Shown here piece by piece: positions 1 to 9,514 of a stretch of DNA of 64,000 nt (position 1 is its first letter; the number at the start of each line of letters is the position of its first letter). Origin of the DNA: Aquitalea aquatica (lineage in GTDB: Bacteria > Pseudomonadota > Gammaproteobacteria > Burkholderiales > Chromobacteriaceae); contig NZ_JACERN010000039.1 in the NCBI RefSeq assembly GCF_013911085.1, positions 340,777 through 404,776 of the forward strand, read 5' to 3'. A program made the position numbers and the translations under genes. Under the pieces are notes generated by a model. The model searched no databases, was not told the DNA's origin, and saw nothing but the letters and a program-made list of their open reading frames with translations.

Positions 1-37
1 CAACGGTTGCCGTCCGCCCAAAAAACGTCGTATTTAA
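1..37 (+). CDS. rpsK: 30S ribosomal protein S11, C-terminal end (partial)
   Basis: Only the last 11 codons and the stop are present. Read from base 2 they give NGCRPPKKRRI followed by TAA at 35-37. This matches the conserved S11 tail, which contacts 16S rRNA in the small subunit platform. It lies 18 bases before rpsD, the usual rpsK-rpsD order of the alpha operon. The rest of the gene is outside the window. Confidence 0.9.
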   Translation, partial: NGCRPPKKRRI

Positions 38-55
38 TTCGGAGAGTGTGAGAAC

Positions 56-676
56 ATGGCACGTTATATCGGCCCGAAATGTAAGCTCGCTCGTCGTGAA
101 GGCACCGACCTTTTCCTGAAGAGCGCGCGTCGTGCACTGGATTCCAAGTGCAAACTGGACACCCCTCCTGGCCAGCATGGCGCTCGTAAGAGCCGCCTGT
201 CTGACTACGGTGTCCAGCTGCGTGAAAAGCAGAAAATCCGCCGTATCTATGGCGTACTCGAGCGTCAGTTCCGCAACTACTTTGCGGAAGCTGTGCGTCG
301 TAAAGGCTCCACTGGTGAAAACCTGCTGAAGCTGCTCGAGGCCCGTCTGGATAACGTTGTATATCGCATGGGCTTTGGCTCCACTCGTGCAGAAGCACGT
401 CAGCTGGTAAGCCACAAGGCTATCGTTGTGAACGGCCAGGTAGTTAACATTCCGTCTTTCCAGGTTAAAGCTGGTGACGTTGTGTCTGTCCGCGAAAAGG
501 CCAAGAAACAGGCCCGTATCGTAGAAGGTCTGGCTCTGGCTGAGCAAGGTGGTTTCCCTACTTGGGTGTCGGTTGACTCCAAGAAGATGGAAGGCGTCTT
601 CAAATCTGCTCCGGAACGTTCCGAACTGTCTAGCGATATCAACGAACAACTCGTTGTGGAATTCTACTCCAAGTAA
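56..676 (+). CDS. rpsD: 30S ribosomal protein S4
   Basis: A 206-residue protein, the normal length for S4, a primary 16S rRNA-binding assembly protein. The N-terminus [20 protein letters not shown] is typical of the family. An S4 RNA-binding domain follows at about residues 95-160, including the segment [27 protein letters not shown] ribosome-binding site lies 8 bases before the ATG. It sits between rpsK and rpoA in one transcription unit. In E. coli S4 represses translation of its own operon; no such leader can be seen here because the operon start is outside the window. Confidence 0.99.
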   Translation: MARYIGPKCKLARREGTDLFLKSARRALDSKCKLDTPPGQHGARKSRLSDYGVQLREKQKIRRIYGVLERQFRNYFAEAVRRKGSTGENLLKLLEARLDNVVYRMGFGSTRAEARQLVSHKAIVVNGQVVNIPSFQVKAGDVVSVREKAKKQARIVEGLALAEQGGFPTWVSVDSKKMEGVFKSAPERSELSSDINEQLVVEFYSK

Positions 677-699
677 TCGCTAGCTCTTAGGGAATGACT

Positions 700-1683
700 A
701 TGCAAAACAGCGCTTCGGAATTTTTGAAACCTCGTCTGATTGACGTGCAGCCGGTCTCTGCGACCCATGCACGCGTATCGATGGAGCCGTTCGAGCGTGG
801 GTACGCCCACACTCTGGGAAACTCGCTGCGCCGCATTCTGCTGTCGTCGATGCCGGGCTTTGCTCCTACCGAAGTGACTATCGCTGGCGTTTTGCATGAG
901 TATTCCGCTCTTGATGGCGTGCGTGAGGATGTCGTAGACATCCTCCTCAACCTCAAGGGCGTAGTGCTTAAGCTGCATGGTCGTGACAGTGTTGTGCTGA
1001 CCCTGAAAAAGGAAGGCGAAGGCGCTGTCTTGGCTGGCGATATCGAGTTGCCGCATGACGTGGAAGTGATCAATCCGGAACACGTGATTGCTCATCTCTC
1101 CGTTGGTGGCAAAATCGACATGGAGATCAAGGTCGAAAAAGGCCGTGGCTATCAGCCTGTGTCTGTTCGGTCCATGCATGAAGAAAACCGTTCCATCGGT
1201 ACCATTCAACTGGATGCTTCCTTCTCGCCGGTTCGCCGTGTGAGTTTTGCAGTGGAAAGCGCCCGTGTTGAGCAACGTACCGACCTCGACCGCCTGGTTC
1301 TCGATATTGAGACCAACGGCGTCATCGAACCGGAACAGGCCGTGCGTAATGCGGCACGTATTCTGATGGATCAGCTGTCGATCTTTGCTGACCTCCAAGG
1401 CACAGCGGTTGAAGAAGTCGTTGAAAAGGCGCCGCCGATCGATCCGATCTTGCTGCGTCCGGTAGACGATCTTGAACTGACGGTTCGTTCGGCCAACTGC
1501 CTGAAGGCAGAGAACATTTACTACATCGGCGATCTGATCCAGCGTACTGAAACCGAGCTTCTGAAGACTCCGAACCTCGGTCGCAAGTCGCTGAACGAGA
1601 TCAAAGAAGTTCTCGCTTCTAAGGGCCTGACTCTCGGCATGAAGCTCGAGAATTGGCCTCCGGCTGGTCTGGAAAAGCCGTAA
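700..1683 (+). CDS. rpoA: DNA-directed RNA polymerase subunit alpha
   Basis: The alpha subunit dimerises through its N-terminal domain (about residues 1-230, with [17 protein letters not shown]) to nucleate RNA polymerase assembly. Its C-terminal domain (about 245-327, with [20 protein letters not shown]) contacts UP elements and activators. An ATG at 694 is also in frame, but AGGG at 689-692 sits 1 base from it and 7 bases from the ATG at 700. The start at 700 gives [13 protein letters not shown], which lines up with the E. coli start. The product is 327 residues, the usual length. It is flanked by rpsD and rplQ as in other proteobacteria. Confidence 0.97.
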   Translation: MQNSASEFLKPRLIDVQPVSATHARVSMEPFERGYAHTLGNSLRRILLSSMPGFAPTEVTIAGVLHEYSALDGVREDVVDILLNLKGVVLKLHGRDSVVLTLKKEGEGAVLAGDIELPHDVEVINPEHVIAHLSVGGKIDMEIKVEKGRGYQPVSVRSMHEENRSIGTIQLDASFSPVRRVSFAVESARVEQRTDLDRLVLDIETNGVIEPEQAVRNAARILMDQLSIFADLQGTAVEEVVEKAPPIDPILLRPVDDLELTVRSANCLKAENIYYIGDLIQRTETELLKTPNLGRKSLNEIKEVLASKGLTLGMKLENWPPAGLEKP

Positions 1684-1707
1684 GTTTGAGACTAAAGGAC
1701 ATTAACA

Positions 1708-2103
1708 ATGCGTCATCGTTACAGTAATCGTAAACTGAACCGCACGACCAGCCATCGTCTGGCGATGCTGCGCAACATGGCGAATTCGCTGCTGAAGCAC
1801 GAAGTTATCGTGACCACGCTGCCGAAAGCCAAGGAACTGCGTCGTGTGGCCGAGCCGCTGATTACGCTCGGCAAAAAGCCGTCTCTCGCCAACCGTCGTC
1901 TGGCGTTTGACCGCACTCGTGACCGCGATATCGTGGTTAAACTCTTCGACGAACTCGGCCCGCGCTTCTCCGCCCGCAATGGTGGTTATGTGCGTATTCT
2001 GAAGTACGGTTTCCGCAAGGGCGACAACGCCCCGATGGCTCTGGTAGAGCTGGTGGATCGTGCAGAAGATGCCGTCGCAGTCGTAGATGACTCCGCTGAG
2101 TAA
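1708..2103 (+). CDS. rplQ: 50S ribosomal protein L17
   Basis: A 131-residue protein with the L17 signature near the start ([20 protein letters not shown]). L17 sits near the polypeptide exit of the large subunit. It is the last gene of the alpha operon, 24 bases after rpoA, and is followed at once by a strong intrinsic terminator. The acidic C-terminal tail after about residue 118 ([12 protein letters not shown]) is a little longer than in E. coli, which is common in betaproteobacteria. Confidence 0.98.
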   Translation: MRHRYSNRKLNRTTSHRLAMLRNMANSLLKHEVIVTTLPKAKELRRVAEPLITLGKKPSLANRRLAFDRTRDRDIVVKLFDELGPRFSARNGGYVRILKYGFRKGDNAPMALVELVDRAEDAVAVVDDSAE

Positions 2104-2120
2104 TATTCAGTGAAGTTGTG

Positions 2121-2149
2121 AAAAAAGCCAGCGTAAGCTGGCTTTTTTC
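2121..2149 (+). terminator. Intrinsic terminator of the alpha operon
   Basis: AAAAAAGCCAGC (2121-2132), a GTAA loop, and GCTGGCTTTTTT (2137-2148) form a perfect hairpin ending in a T tract. The leading A run makes it usable in both directions. It lies between rplQ and the convergent MOSC gene. The roughly 130 bases from here to 2283 hold no recognisable gene. Confidence 0.95.
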
Positions 2150-2283
2150 ATTTCTACATCTGTTTCAGCCCAGAATTGCTTCTTTGTGCTGATCAGCATG
2201 GAGTTTGACTGGTTCAATTGCGATGTTTGGCAGTTCTGGCGCAATGGCACCGCTTTAGCGGGCCATTATGCCGTGTTGTTGAT

Positions 2284-3081
2284 TCAGAATGCGTAGCGTG
2301 ATTCCACCACTTCCACTGCAGCGCCCAACTCCAGTATCCCTTCGCTGCGGGCGATCAGGTTGACCCCAAAACAGATGCCCTCGGGTAGTTGGCGGGTACG
2401 AATCAAGGTATGCATCGGCTCGTTGTTGCTGGAGAATTCGCCGGTTTGTGGATCAACCGTGGTTAGCTGGCAGCGGGTGCAGGGCTTGGCCACATCAAAC
2501 AGCATGTCGCCAATGCGAATCACGCTCCAATCATCTTCCTCATAGGGCAAGGCATCCGTAATCACCAGATTCGGGCGGAAGTGACGCAGGCTGACTGGCT
2601 GTGCCAATTCCTGATTCAAGGTATCCAGCGAAGCCTGATTGACCAGCAGATAAGGGTAGCCGTCGGCAAACGACATGGGCGTGTTGCCATTTTGCAGGGT
2701 GCGGCGTGATTGCATGCCCAGCCACAGCAACTTGCACGGAATACCCATGTACTGGCTAAGCCAGTCATCCACCTTGCTATCACCGTGCAGGGCGCTGAAT
2801 TCATCTTTCCAAACCGCAGTGACCACGGGCTGGGTATAAACCTGAGTCATGGCCATCACTGCCGACATACCGGGTGCTTTCAGCAGCATGCCGCCGGGAA
2901 TCAGATCCATTTCAATCAATACCATGCGCGGAAATTCGCGGGCGGTCAGAAAACGACCTTCCGCTGTAACCAGCAGCCATTCACGATCGTGCAGCAAGCC
3001 CTGTTGGCTGGCATAGGCACGGCTATAGGCAATACCACGGGCAGATTTCATCGGATGCACGAACATTTGGCTCAGTTGCAT
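2284..3081 (-). CDS. MOSC domain protein, YcbX-like
   Basis: 265 residues. The N-terminal part (about 1-110, MQLSQMFVHPMKSARGIAYS) matches the MOSC N-terminal beta-barrel domain, and residues 120-260 match the MOSC domain found in molybdenum cofactor sulfurases and YcbX/YiiM. The segment KPCTRCQLTTVDPQTGEFS carries the conserved cysteine expected to bind the cofactor or sulfur. Family members bind molybdenum cofactor and reduce N-hydroxylated bases with a partner reductase. Unlike E. coli YcbX there is no C-terminal 2Fe-2S ferredoxin domain, so a separate electron donor would be needed. GGAG lies just upstream of the ATG. It may be co-transcribed with the MocR gene upstream, although no functional link is obvious. 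Confidence 0.85.
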   Translation of the reverse strand: MQLSQMFVHPMKSARGIAYSRAYASQQGLLHDREWLLVTAEGRFLTAREFPRMVLIEMDLIPGGMLLKAPGMSAVMAMTQVYTQPVVTAVWKDEFSALHGDSKVDDWLSQYMGIPCKLLWLGMQSRRTLQNGNTPMSFADGYPYLLVNQASLDTLNQELAQPVSLRHFRPNLVITDALPYEEDDWSVIRIGDMLFDVAKPCTRCQLTTVDPQTGEFSSNNEPMHTLIRTRQLPEGICFGVNLIARSEGILELGAAVEVVESRYAF

Positions 3082-3117
3082 AAATACTCCGCTAACAATG
3101 GTGGTTTGCTGCTCATG

Positions 3118-4536
3118 CTAGCACTGCTGGCCAGCTCTGGCACGGGTGTGATCCTGCAGGAAGCGCCATAAGCGCTCATCCTGGCTGTAGGCCACATTGA
3201 AGCGCAGCCAGTTGCTGGCTTCGCCGTAGGGGCGGAACAAGTGCCCTGGGGCCAGTAGGATATCCTGCTTCAAGGCCTGTTCTGCCAACTGCATGCTGTC
3301 GATGGTGTGTGGTGGCCTGGCGCACAGAAACAGCCCGTTGGCAGGACGGGTAAACAGCTCCCATCCCAGTGCGTGCAAACGCTCGGCTGCAAGAAACTGT
3401 GCTTCTGCCAGGCGAGACCTCAGCTTTTCCACCTGACGGCGGTAGCGACCTTCGTTCAGCATTTCCAGCACCACTCGCTCGTTCAGCTCCGGTGTGGTCA
3501 GGCCGGACATCATTTTGTAGCGCAGCAGCTTTTCCACACTATCGGCCGGACAGGCGATAAAACCCACGCGCAAGCCCGGCGACAGGGTCTTGGAAAAACT
3601 GTCGATGTAGATGACACGACGCAGGCCATCCAGTGCAGCCAGTGTGGGTTGGCGGCCATGGGTGAAGTCACCCGAGACATTGTCTTCTACCAGCAACAAA
3701 TCGTATTGCTCGGCCAACTTGAGTACCTGATGCGCCGTTTGCACCGAATAACTGGCACCGGTGGGGTTTTGCAGCCAGGGGTTGGTGAAGAAGGCGCGTG
3801 GCCGATGCGTTTCAAGCAAGGTTTGCAAGGCAGGGATATCCGGTCCTTGCTCGGTCCACGGCACGCCCACCAGGTTGAAACCACGAAATGCCAGGCAGGA
3901 CATCAGATTGCAATAGCCCGGATCGTCTACCAGGATGGTATCGCCGGGGCGCAGTAGCGCACAGGCCACCATATCGAGCGCCTTGCTGGCACCCTGCGTC
4001 AGCAGAATGTCGTCGCCCTGTACCGGTACACCTTTTTCTGCCAGCTGTTGTGCAAGTTGCCGGCGTAATACCGGATAACCTTTGGGGTCGCCATAACGCA
4101 GATTCATGTCACCATGCCGTGCCAGCGCACGCAGGGCTTTCTGCTGGGCCACGATGTCATACCAGGCGGGAGGCAGCCAGCCACAACCAGCCTGCAAGGC
4201 CTGTTCTGAATGCTCGTAGACATTGCGCAACAGCCAGTGTTCATCGATGGGCAGATCTTCCAGACGCGCCGCCTGGCGCAGGCTACTGGCACGCTGACGC
4301 GCTTCCACGTAAAAGCCCGAACCCGGCCGCGAACGCAGATAGCCCTGTGACAGCAAGCGGTCGTAGGCCTCGACTACGGTAAACGGGCTGACACCATTAT
4401 CCGTAGCGAAGCGGCGTATCGAGGGTATGCGTGTGCCGGGCCGCCAGTGGCCGGCGTCGATGGCTTGGCTAATGGCACTGACAATGGCGTCGACCAAGGT
4501 CTGGCCGGCTTGTGGACTGATGCTCAGGCTGGTCAT
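3118..4536 (-). CDS. MocR-family (GntR/aminotransferase fusion) transcriptional regulator
   Basis: 472 residues with the MocR layout: a GntR winged helix (about 10-75, containing PSIRRFATDNGVSPFTVVEA) joined to a fold-type I aminotransferase-like domain (about 110-465). The PLP lysine is in IDSFSKTLSPGLRVGF, about K316, and looks intact, so the domain should bind PLP. MocR proteins use PLP and an amine ligand to control neighbouring transport or catabolic genes. This one is divergent from a beta-alanine transaminase and a semialdehyde dehydrogenase, so it is probably their activator. Two direct repeats in the shared intergenic region could be its sites. The exact ligand is not deducible; beta-alanine or a related omega-amino acid is a reasonable guess. 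Confidence 0.88.
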   Translation of the reverse strand: MTSLSISPQAGQTLVDAIVSAISQAIDAGHWRPGTRIPSIRRFATDNGVSPFTVVEAYDRLLSQGYLRSRPGSGFYVEARQRASSLRQAARLEDLPIDEHWLLRNVYEHSEQALQAGCGWLPPAWYDIVAQQKALRALARHGDMNLRYGDPKGYPVLRRQLAQQLAEKGVPVQGDDILLTQGASKALDMVACALLRPGDTILVDDPGYCNLMSCLAFRGFNLVGVPWTEQGPDIPALQTLLETHRPRAFFTNPWLQNPTGASYSVQTAHQVLKLAEQYDLLLVEDNVSGDFTHGRQPTLAALDGLRRVIYIDSFSKTLSPGLRVGFIACPADSVEKLLRYKMMSGLTTPELNERVVLEMLNEGRYRRQVEKLRSRLAEAQFLAAERLHALGWELFTRPANGLFLCARPPHTIDSMQLAEQALKQDILLAPGHLFRPYGEASNWLRFNVAYSQDERLWRFLQDHTRARAGQQC

Positions 4537-4585
4537 GGTTGTTTTCCACAGGAGGCAAGCAGGCAGCTAGCTGCTGTGCTTGCTG

Positions 4586-4644
4586 AACTGTACCGGTTAA
4601 TTTACCGATACGGTCGTAGCAAATATCTGCATAACTGTACCTGT
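4586..4644. promoter_or_regulatory. Direct repeats, candidate MocR operator
   Basis: AACTGTACCGGT (4586-4597) and AACTGTACCTGT (4633-4644) are 12-base direct repeats with one mismatch, starting 47 bases apart in the 178-base divergent intergenic region. Direct repeats spaced several helical turns apart are typical of MocR sites such as those of GabR. The assignment is inferred from position and architecture. Confidence 0.55.
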
Positions 4645-4714
4645 AATTGTATTGGTGTGATGACTAAATTGTCAGACATCAGGCAGAGACGACTGCCGTC
4701 AGGAGGAAGAACAC

Positions 4715-6031
4715 ATGACCGAACTCAATATGGACGCATTCTGGATGCCGTTTACGGCTAACCGCCATTTCAAGAGCGCACCGCGCATGCTGGTGAGCGC
4801 TGATGGCATGTACTACAAGGACGATGCTGGCCGCGACATCATGGATGGCTGTGCCGGCCTGTGGTGTGTGAATGCCGGTCACAATCGCAAGCCGATTGTC
4901 GAAGCCATCCAGAAGCAGATCGCCACCCTGGATTACGCGCCGCCCTTCCAGATTGGCCATCCCAAGGCTTTCGAGGCCGCGGAAAAGCTGGCAGCCATGG
5001 CGCCCAAGGGTTTGTCCAAGGTGTTCTATGTCAACTCCGGTTCCGAAGCCGCTGACACCGCACTGAAGATGGCGGTGGCCTATCACCGCGTGCGCGGTGA
5101 TGCGGCCCGCGTCAAGCTGATCGGCCGTGAGCGTGGTTATCACGGTGTCAACTTCGGTGGTATTTCGGTCGGCGGCATTGCCGGCAACCGCAAGCTGTTC
5201 CCGGTGGCCCTGCCGACGGTAGATCACCTGCGCAGCACCCACGATCTGGGCCGCAATGCCTTTACCCGTGGTGAGCCGGAATTCGGTGCCGAATTCGCCG
5301 ACGAGCTGGAAGCGCGCATTACCACCCTGCATGACCCGTCGACCATTGCCGCCGTGATTGTCGAGCCGATGGCCGGCTCCACCGGCGTGCTGATTCCGCC
5401 CAAGGGCTATCTCAAGCGCTTGCGTCAGATCTGCGACAAATACGGCATCTTGCTGATTTTTGATGAAGTGATCACCGGTTTTGGTCGTCTGGGTGCGGAC
5501 TGGGCTGCCAACAAATTCGATGTACTGCCCGACATCATCACCTGCGCCAAGGGCCTGTCCAATGGCGTGGTGCCGATGGGCGCGCTGCTGGTCAAGCCGG
5601 AAATTCACGATGCCTTCATGGCAGCGGCGGCTGATCGTGCCATCGAATTCCCGCATGGTTATACCTATTCCGCACACCCGCTGGCCTGCGCGGCCTCCAT
5701 TGCCACGCTGGACCTGTACCAGGAAGAGGGCTTGTTCCAGCGTGCCGCCGCCTTGTCCGGCCAGTTCGAAACCAAGGCGCACCAGCTCAAGAGCGTGAAA
5801 AACGTCAAGGACATCCGCAACCTGGGCCTGGTGGCCGGCATTGAACTCGACAGCCGTCCGGGTGCCCCGGGTGCGCGTGGCTTTGATGTCTTCCTCAAGT
5901 GCTGGGAAGCCGGTGTGCTGGTGCGCTTTACTGGCGACATCATCGCCGTATCGCCGCCGCTGATCATCAGCGAAGCTGAAATCGACCGCTTGTTCGCCGT
6001 AATTGGCGACGCTATCCAGGCCACGGCCTGA
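4715..6031 (+). CDS. bauA: Omega-amino acid (beta-alanine):pyruvate transaminase
   Basis: 438-residue class III (fold-type I) aminotransferase. The N-terminus ([19 protein letters not shown]) and the substrate-binding segments closely resemble the Pseudomonas omega-amino acid:pyruvate transaminase, which converts beta-alanine and pyruvate to malonate semialdehyde and L-alanine. The catalytic lysine is in [12 protein letters not shown], about K279, and the PLP-binding aspartate is in [14 protein letters not shown] clear AGGAGG-type ribosome-binding site precedes the ATG. It is 35 bases from mmsA, which would use its product, and divergent from a MocR regulator. Activity on other omega-amines (for example beta-aminoisobutyrate) is possible. 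Confidence 0.9.
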   Translation: MTELNMDAFWMPFTANRHFKSAPRMLVSADGMYYKDDAGRDIMDGCAGLWCVNAGHNRKPIVEAIQKQIATLDYAPPFQIGHPKAFEAAEKLAAMAPKGLSKVFYVNSGSEAADTALKMAVAYHRVRGDAARVKLIGRERGYHGVNFGGISVGGIAGNRKLFPVALPTVDHLRSTHDLGRNAFTRGEPEFGAEFADELEARITTLHDPSTIAAVIVEPMAGSTGVLIPPKGYLKRLRQICDKYGILLIFDEVITGFGRLGADWAANKFDVLPDIITCAKGLSNGVVPMGALLVKPEIHDAFMAAAADRAIEFPHGYTYSAHPLACAASIATLDLYQEEGLFQRAAALSGQFETKAHQLKSVKNVKDIRNLGLVAGIELDSRPGAPGARGFDVFLKCWEAGVLVRFTGDIIAVSPPLIISEAEIDRLFAVIGDAIQATA

Positions 6032-6066
6032 ACGTATACCTCCAGCAAGAACGGACAGGATTCAAG

Positions 6067-7554
6067 ATGAAAACCATTGCACATTTTATTGGCGGCGAAC
6101 TGTATCAGGGCCAGAGCGGCCGCGTGGCCGATGTTTACAATCCGGCGCTGGGCGAAGTGGTGGCCCAGGTTGGTCTGGCCAGTGTGGATGAAGTGAACGC
6201 GGCGGTAGCCAATGCTCGCCGCGCTTTCCCGGCCTGGGCCGAGACCTCGCCGCTGAAGCGCTCGCGGGTGATGTTCAAGTTCAAGGAGCTGCTGGAAGCC
6301 AATCAGCGTCAGCTGGCTGAAATCATCTCCGCCGAACACGGCAAGGTGGTATCGGATGCGCTGGGCGAGGTGACCCGTGGTCTGGAAGTGGTGGAGTTCG
6401 CCTGTGGTATTCCGCAACTGCTCAAGGGTGAATTCACCGAGCAGGTGGGTACTGGCATCGACAGCCACTCCATGCGCCAGCCGCTGGGGGTGGTGGCCGG
6501 TATCACACCGTTCAACTTCCCGGCCATGGTGCCGCTGTGGATGTTGCCGGTAGCCATTGCCTGCGGTAACTGCTTCATTCTGAAACCGTCGGAGCGCGAT
6601 CCGTCGGCCGCTCTGTTCCTGGCCGATCTGCTGCAGCAGGCCGGCCTGCCGGATGGCGTGTTCAATGTGGTGCATGGTGACAAGCTGGCAGTGGATACAC
6701 TGTTGACCCACCCGGATGTGGCCGCCATCAGCTTTGTCGGTTCCACGCCGATTGCCCAGTACATCTATGAAACCGGGGCCCGCCACGGCAAGCGTGTACA
6801 GGCACTGGGTGGTGCGAAGAACCATATGGTGGTGATGCCGGATGCCGATCTGGATGGCACGGTGGAAGCGCTGATGGGCGCCGGTTACGGTTCGGCCGGC
6901 GAACGCTGCATGGCCATTTCGGTTGCGGTTGCCGTGGGTGATGTCGCGGACAAGCTGGTTGAGCGGCTGAAGGCCCGTGCGGCCACGCTGAAAATCGGCG
7001 TGGGTGCCGATGCCGCAGCCGAGATGGGCCCGCTGGTAACCCGTCAACATCGCGACAAGGTCAAAGGCTATGTCGACCAGGGTGTGGCCGAAGGCGCAAC
7101 ATTGTTGCTGGACGGGCGCGATTATCAGCACCCTGGCCATGAGAACGGTTTCTTCCTCGGCCCCTGCCTGTTTGATCACGTCACTCCGGAAATGACCATC
7201 TACAAGGAAGAGATTTTCGGGCCGGTATTGTCGGTGGTACGCGTACCGGACTTCGATAGCGCGGTGAATCTGATCAATGCCCATCCCTATGCCAATGGCA
7301 CCGCCATCTTTACCCGCTCCGGTGGCGCGGCACGCGAGTTCTCGCACCGCATCCAGGTGGGCATGGTCGGCGTGAACGTGCCGATTCCGGTACCGATGGC
7401 CTTCCATAGCTTTGGTGGCTGGAAAGCCTCGCTGTTTGGCGACCATCACATGCATGGTCCGGAAGGGGTGCGTTTCTACACCCGCATGAAGACCATCACC
7501 AGCCGCTGGCCGGAAAAACTGACTGCCGAATTCGTGATGCCCACCATGAAATAA
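6067..7554 (+). CDS. mmsA: CoA-acylating methylmalonate/malonate-semialdehyde dehydrogenase
   Basis: 495 residues of the aldehyde dehydrogenase superfamily. The start [20 protein letters not shown] and the active-site segment [17 protein letters not shown] (catalytic Cys about 281) are the MmsA signature. The usual glutamate general base of other ALDHs is replaced in this subfamily, which uses CoA as acyl acceptor. The enzyme oxidises malonate semialdehyde to acetyl-CoA, or methylmalonate semialdehyde to propionyl-CoA, with NAD+ and CO2 release. Paired with the BauA-like transaminase it completes beta-alanine breakdown to acetyl-CoA; the methylmalonate route would serve valine, thymine or inositol degradation. 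Confidence 0.93.
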   Translation: MKTIAHFIGGELYQGQSGRVADVYNPALGEVVAQVGLASVDEVNAAVANARRAFPAWAETSPLKRSRVMFKFKELLEANQRQLAEIISAEHGKVVSDALGEVTRGLEVVEFACGIPQLLKGEFTEQVGTGIDSHSMRQPLGVVAGITPFNFPAMVPLWMLPVAIACGNCFILKPSERDPSAALFLADLLQQAGLPDGVFNVVHGDKLAVDTLLTHPDVAAISFVGSTPIAQYIYETGARHGKRVQALGGAKNHMVVMPDADLDGTVEALMGAGYGSAGERCMAISVAVAVGDVADKLVERLKARAATLKIGVGADAAAEMGPLVTRQHRDKVKGYVDQGVAEGATLLLDGRDYQHPGHENGFFLGPCLFDHVTPEMTIYKEEIFGPVLSVVRVPDFDSAVNLINAHPYANGTAIFTRSGGAAREFSHRIQVGMVGVNVPIPVPMAFHSFGGWKASLFGDHHMHGPEGVRFYTRMKTITSRWPEKLTAEFVMPTMK

Positions 7555-7597
7555 GGACGACCCAGAGGCGGAGCCTGCGGGCTACCCATCTCTTTTG

Positions 7598-7622
7598 ACC
7601 CGGCCCAAGGCCGGGTTTTTTT
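7598..7622 (+). terminator. Intrinsic terminator after mmsA
   Basis: ACCCGGCC, a CAA loop and GGCCGGGT (7598-7616) form a perfect 8-bp stem followed by a run of T. It ends the bauA-mmsA operon. The following stretch to 7827 (about 205 bases) holds the leader of the next gene; I see no clear sigma-28 promoter there. Confidence 0.93.
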
Positions 7623-7827
7623 ATGTCTGTTGTGGTCGCGGTACCGCTAGGAATAGCCGGATTTGATGAAATTGAGGGTGTATTCTGAAAGATGCTCCTC
7701 TAATTTGAAATATATCCATGGGTAAACCCCTGTGGCTTGTTACCGGCATCGCGGTAGAATGACGATGTGCTGATATTTAGAGCAGTTGCTTGCTAGAAAC
7801 ACTGCCAACGGGACTAGAGAGAAAACC

Positions 7828-9468
7828 ATGGGAAAAAATACCGGAATGAGCTTGCGCGCACGGCTGATCGCCTGGCTATTGCTGGTGGCCTTGCTGATCT
7901 GTGCCTTGAGTGGGCTGGCCTTGTTCAACCAGCGCAATGCCATGTTGCATGACCGACAGGACAAGACGCGCAATCTGACGGAAAGCGCGCTGGGTGTGAT
8001 CAGCAGCTATGAAGCGCTGGAAGCCAGTGGCAAGCTGAGTGAGGCACAGGCCAAGCAGATGGCCGCCGCCGCCTTGATGGCCAGTCACTATGACAAGAAA
8101 GAATATTTCTTTGGCTACGACCAGAACTGGAACTACGTCATCCATGGGGCCAAGGCCGCCATGCTGGGTAAAAACGTACAGGGGATGAAAACCCCGACTG
8201 GTGTCGATCTGGGGCAGCTGTTCCAGGAGACGGTCAGCAAGGGAAATGGGCAGGGTTTCGCCGAATATGTGTGGGACAAGCCGGGCTTTGATCAGCCGCA
8301 GCCGAAGATTTCCTATTTGATGACCAGTGCGCGCTGGCACTGGGTGATTGGTACCGGCATTTACCTGGATGATGTCCACGCCGCTTTCATGCAGCAGCTG
8401 TGGCTCACCCTGCTGGAAGTGGCGGCCATCCTGCTGCTGCTGCTGATTGCCGGGGTGTTCCTGATGCGCAGCATTCTGGGGCAGTTGGGGGCCGACCCCG
8501 GCGATACCATGCGCGTGGTGCGCCGTATCGCCGATGGCCACCTGGATACCGTGGTGCCCTTGCAAGCCGGTGACAAGAGCAGCGTGATGGCTGCGGTGGC
8601 CGACATGCAGCAGCACCTGAAGCAGCTGGTGCGCGAGATTGCCGACGAGGCCGGCCGCTTGTCGCAGATGAGTTCCGACGTGGCGCGCCGCTCCGATGCC
8701 GTGGTTAGTGGGTCCGACCGGCAAAGTGAAGCGGCGGCTGCCATGGCGGCTTCGATCGAGCAGCTTACCGTCAGCATCAATCATATTTCCAGCCATGCCC
8801 AGGACGCACGCAACCTGTCGCAAGAATCAGGCCGCTTGTCACGGGAAGGGGGCGAGGTGATTTCCAGCGCGGTGAGCGAAATGCACCGTATTAATGAATC
8901 GGTGGATCAGGCGGCGGTGACCATTGCCGATCTGGCCAGCAAGACCCAGACCATCTCCAGCATCATGCAGGTGATCAAGGATATTGCCGACCAGACCAAT
9001 CTGCTGGCACTTAACGCGGCGATCGAGGCAGCACGTGCCGGCGAGATGGGCCGTGGCTTTGCCGTGGTGGCCGACGAGGTGCGCAAGCTATCCGAGCGCA
9101 CTGGGCAGGCTACCCAGGAAATTGCCGGCATGATCCAGGAAATCCAGACCAGTTCGGACCAGTCGCGTGCCTGTATGGAAGAGGCGGTAGGACGGGTGAA
9201 AACCGGTTTGCAACTGGCAGTGCAGGGCGGCGAGGCCATCTCGCATATTCGCGACAGTGCCACCGGGGTGGTGGACGTGGTGAACGAGATTTCTCATGCG
9301 CTGAAAGAGCAGGGCAGTGCCAGTAATGAAATCGCCCAGCATGTGGAACAGATTGCCCGCAGCGCCAGCAGCAATGCCGCAGAATCCGCCGGTACTTCGC
9401 AGGAAGTGCAGGCCATGCATAGCCTGGCCAGTGATTTGCGCCAGTTGGTGTCGCGCTTCCACGTTTGA
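7828..9468 (+). CDS. Methyl-accepting chemotaxis protein with a periplasmic Cache sensor
   Basis: 546 residues from the ATG at 7828; a TTG at 7786 is in frame but has no better ribosome-binding site. A membrane helix at about 12-31 is followed by a periplasmic domain whose core ([20 protein letters not shown], and later [14 protein letters not shown]) matches single Cache (sCache_2) domains that bind small organic ligands. A second membrane helix near 195-215 leads to a HAMP domain and the cytoplasmic signalling hairpin. The tip is intact ([18 protein letters not shown], about 388-405). It is monocistronic, after the mmsA terminator. Ligand unknown; carboxylates are common for this sensor type. 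Confidence 0.93.
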   Translation: MGKNTGMSLRARLIAWLLLVALLICALSGLALFNQRNAMLHDRQDKTRNLTESALGVISSYEALEASGKLSEAQAKQMAAAALMASHYDKKEYFFGYDQNWNYVIHGAKAAMLGKNVQGMKTPTGVDLGQLFQETVSKGNGQGFAEYVWDKPGFDQPQPKISYLMTSARWHWVIGTGIYLDDVHAAFMQQLWLTLLEVAAILLLLLIAGVFLMRSILGQLGADPGDTMRVVRRIADGHLDTVVPLQAGDKSSVMAAVADMQQHLKQLVREIADEAGRLSQMSSDVARRSDAVVSGSDRQSEAAAAMAASIEQLTVSINHISSHAQDARNLSQESGRLSREGGEVISSAVSEMHRINESVDQAAVTIADLASKTQTISSIMQVIKDIADQTNLLALNAAIEAARAGEMGRGFAVVADEVRKLSERTGQATQEIAGMIQEIQTSSDQSRACMEEAVGRVKTGLQLAVQGGEAISHIRDSATGVVDVVNEISHALKEQGSASNEIAQHVEQIARSASSNAAESAGTSQEVQAMHSLASDLRQLVSRFHV

Positions 9469-9486
9469 TCTGGCCCCGTGCCAAGG

Positions 9487-9513
9487 AAAAAGCCCTCGGA
9501 TGAGGGCTTTTTT
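9487..9513. terminator. Bidirectional terminator between MCP gene and lnt
   Basis: AAAAAGCCCTC (9487-9497), GGAT loop, GAGGGCTTTTTT. A and T runs on both sides let it serve the convergent chemoreceptor gene and the miaB-lnt operon, whose last stop lies 2 bases further on. Confidence 0.92.
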
Positions 9514-9514
9514 G

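Noticed and set aside
5665..7455. Long open frame on the minus strand over bauA and mmsA
   Set aside because: It lies wholly antisense to two well-recognised enzymes, is His/Gly/Gln-rich without any domain, and is explained by codon bias in high-GC DNA.
7700..7800. Possible sigma-28 promoter before the first chemoreceptor
   Set aside because: TAAA is present but the matching GCCGATAA box at the right spacing is not.
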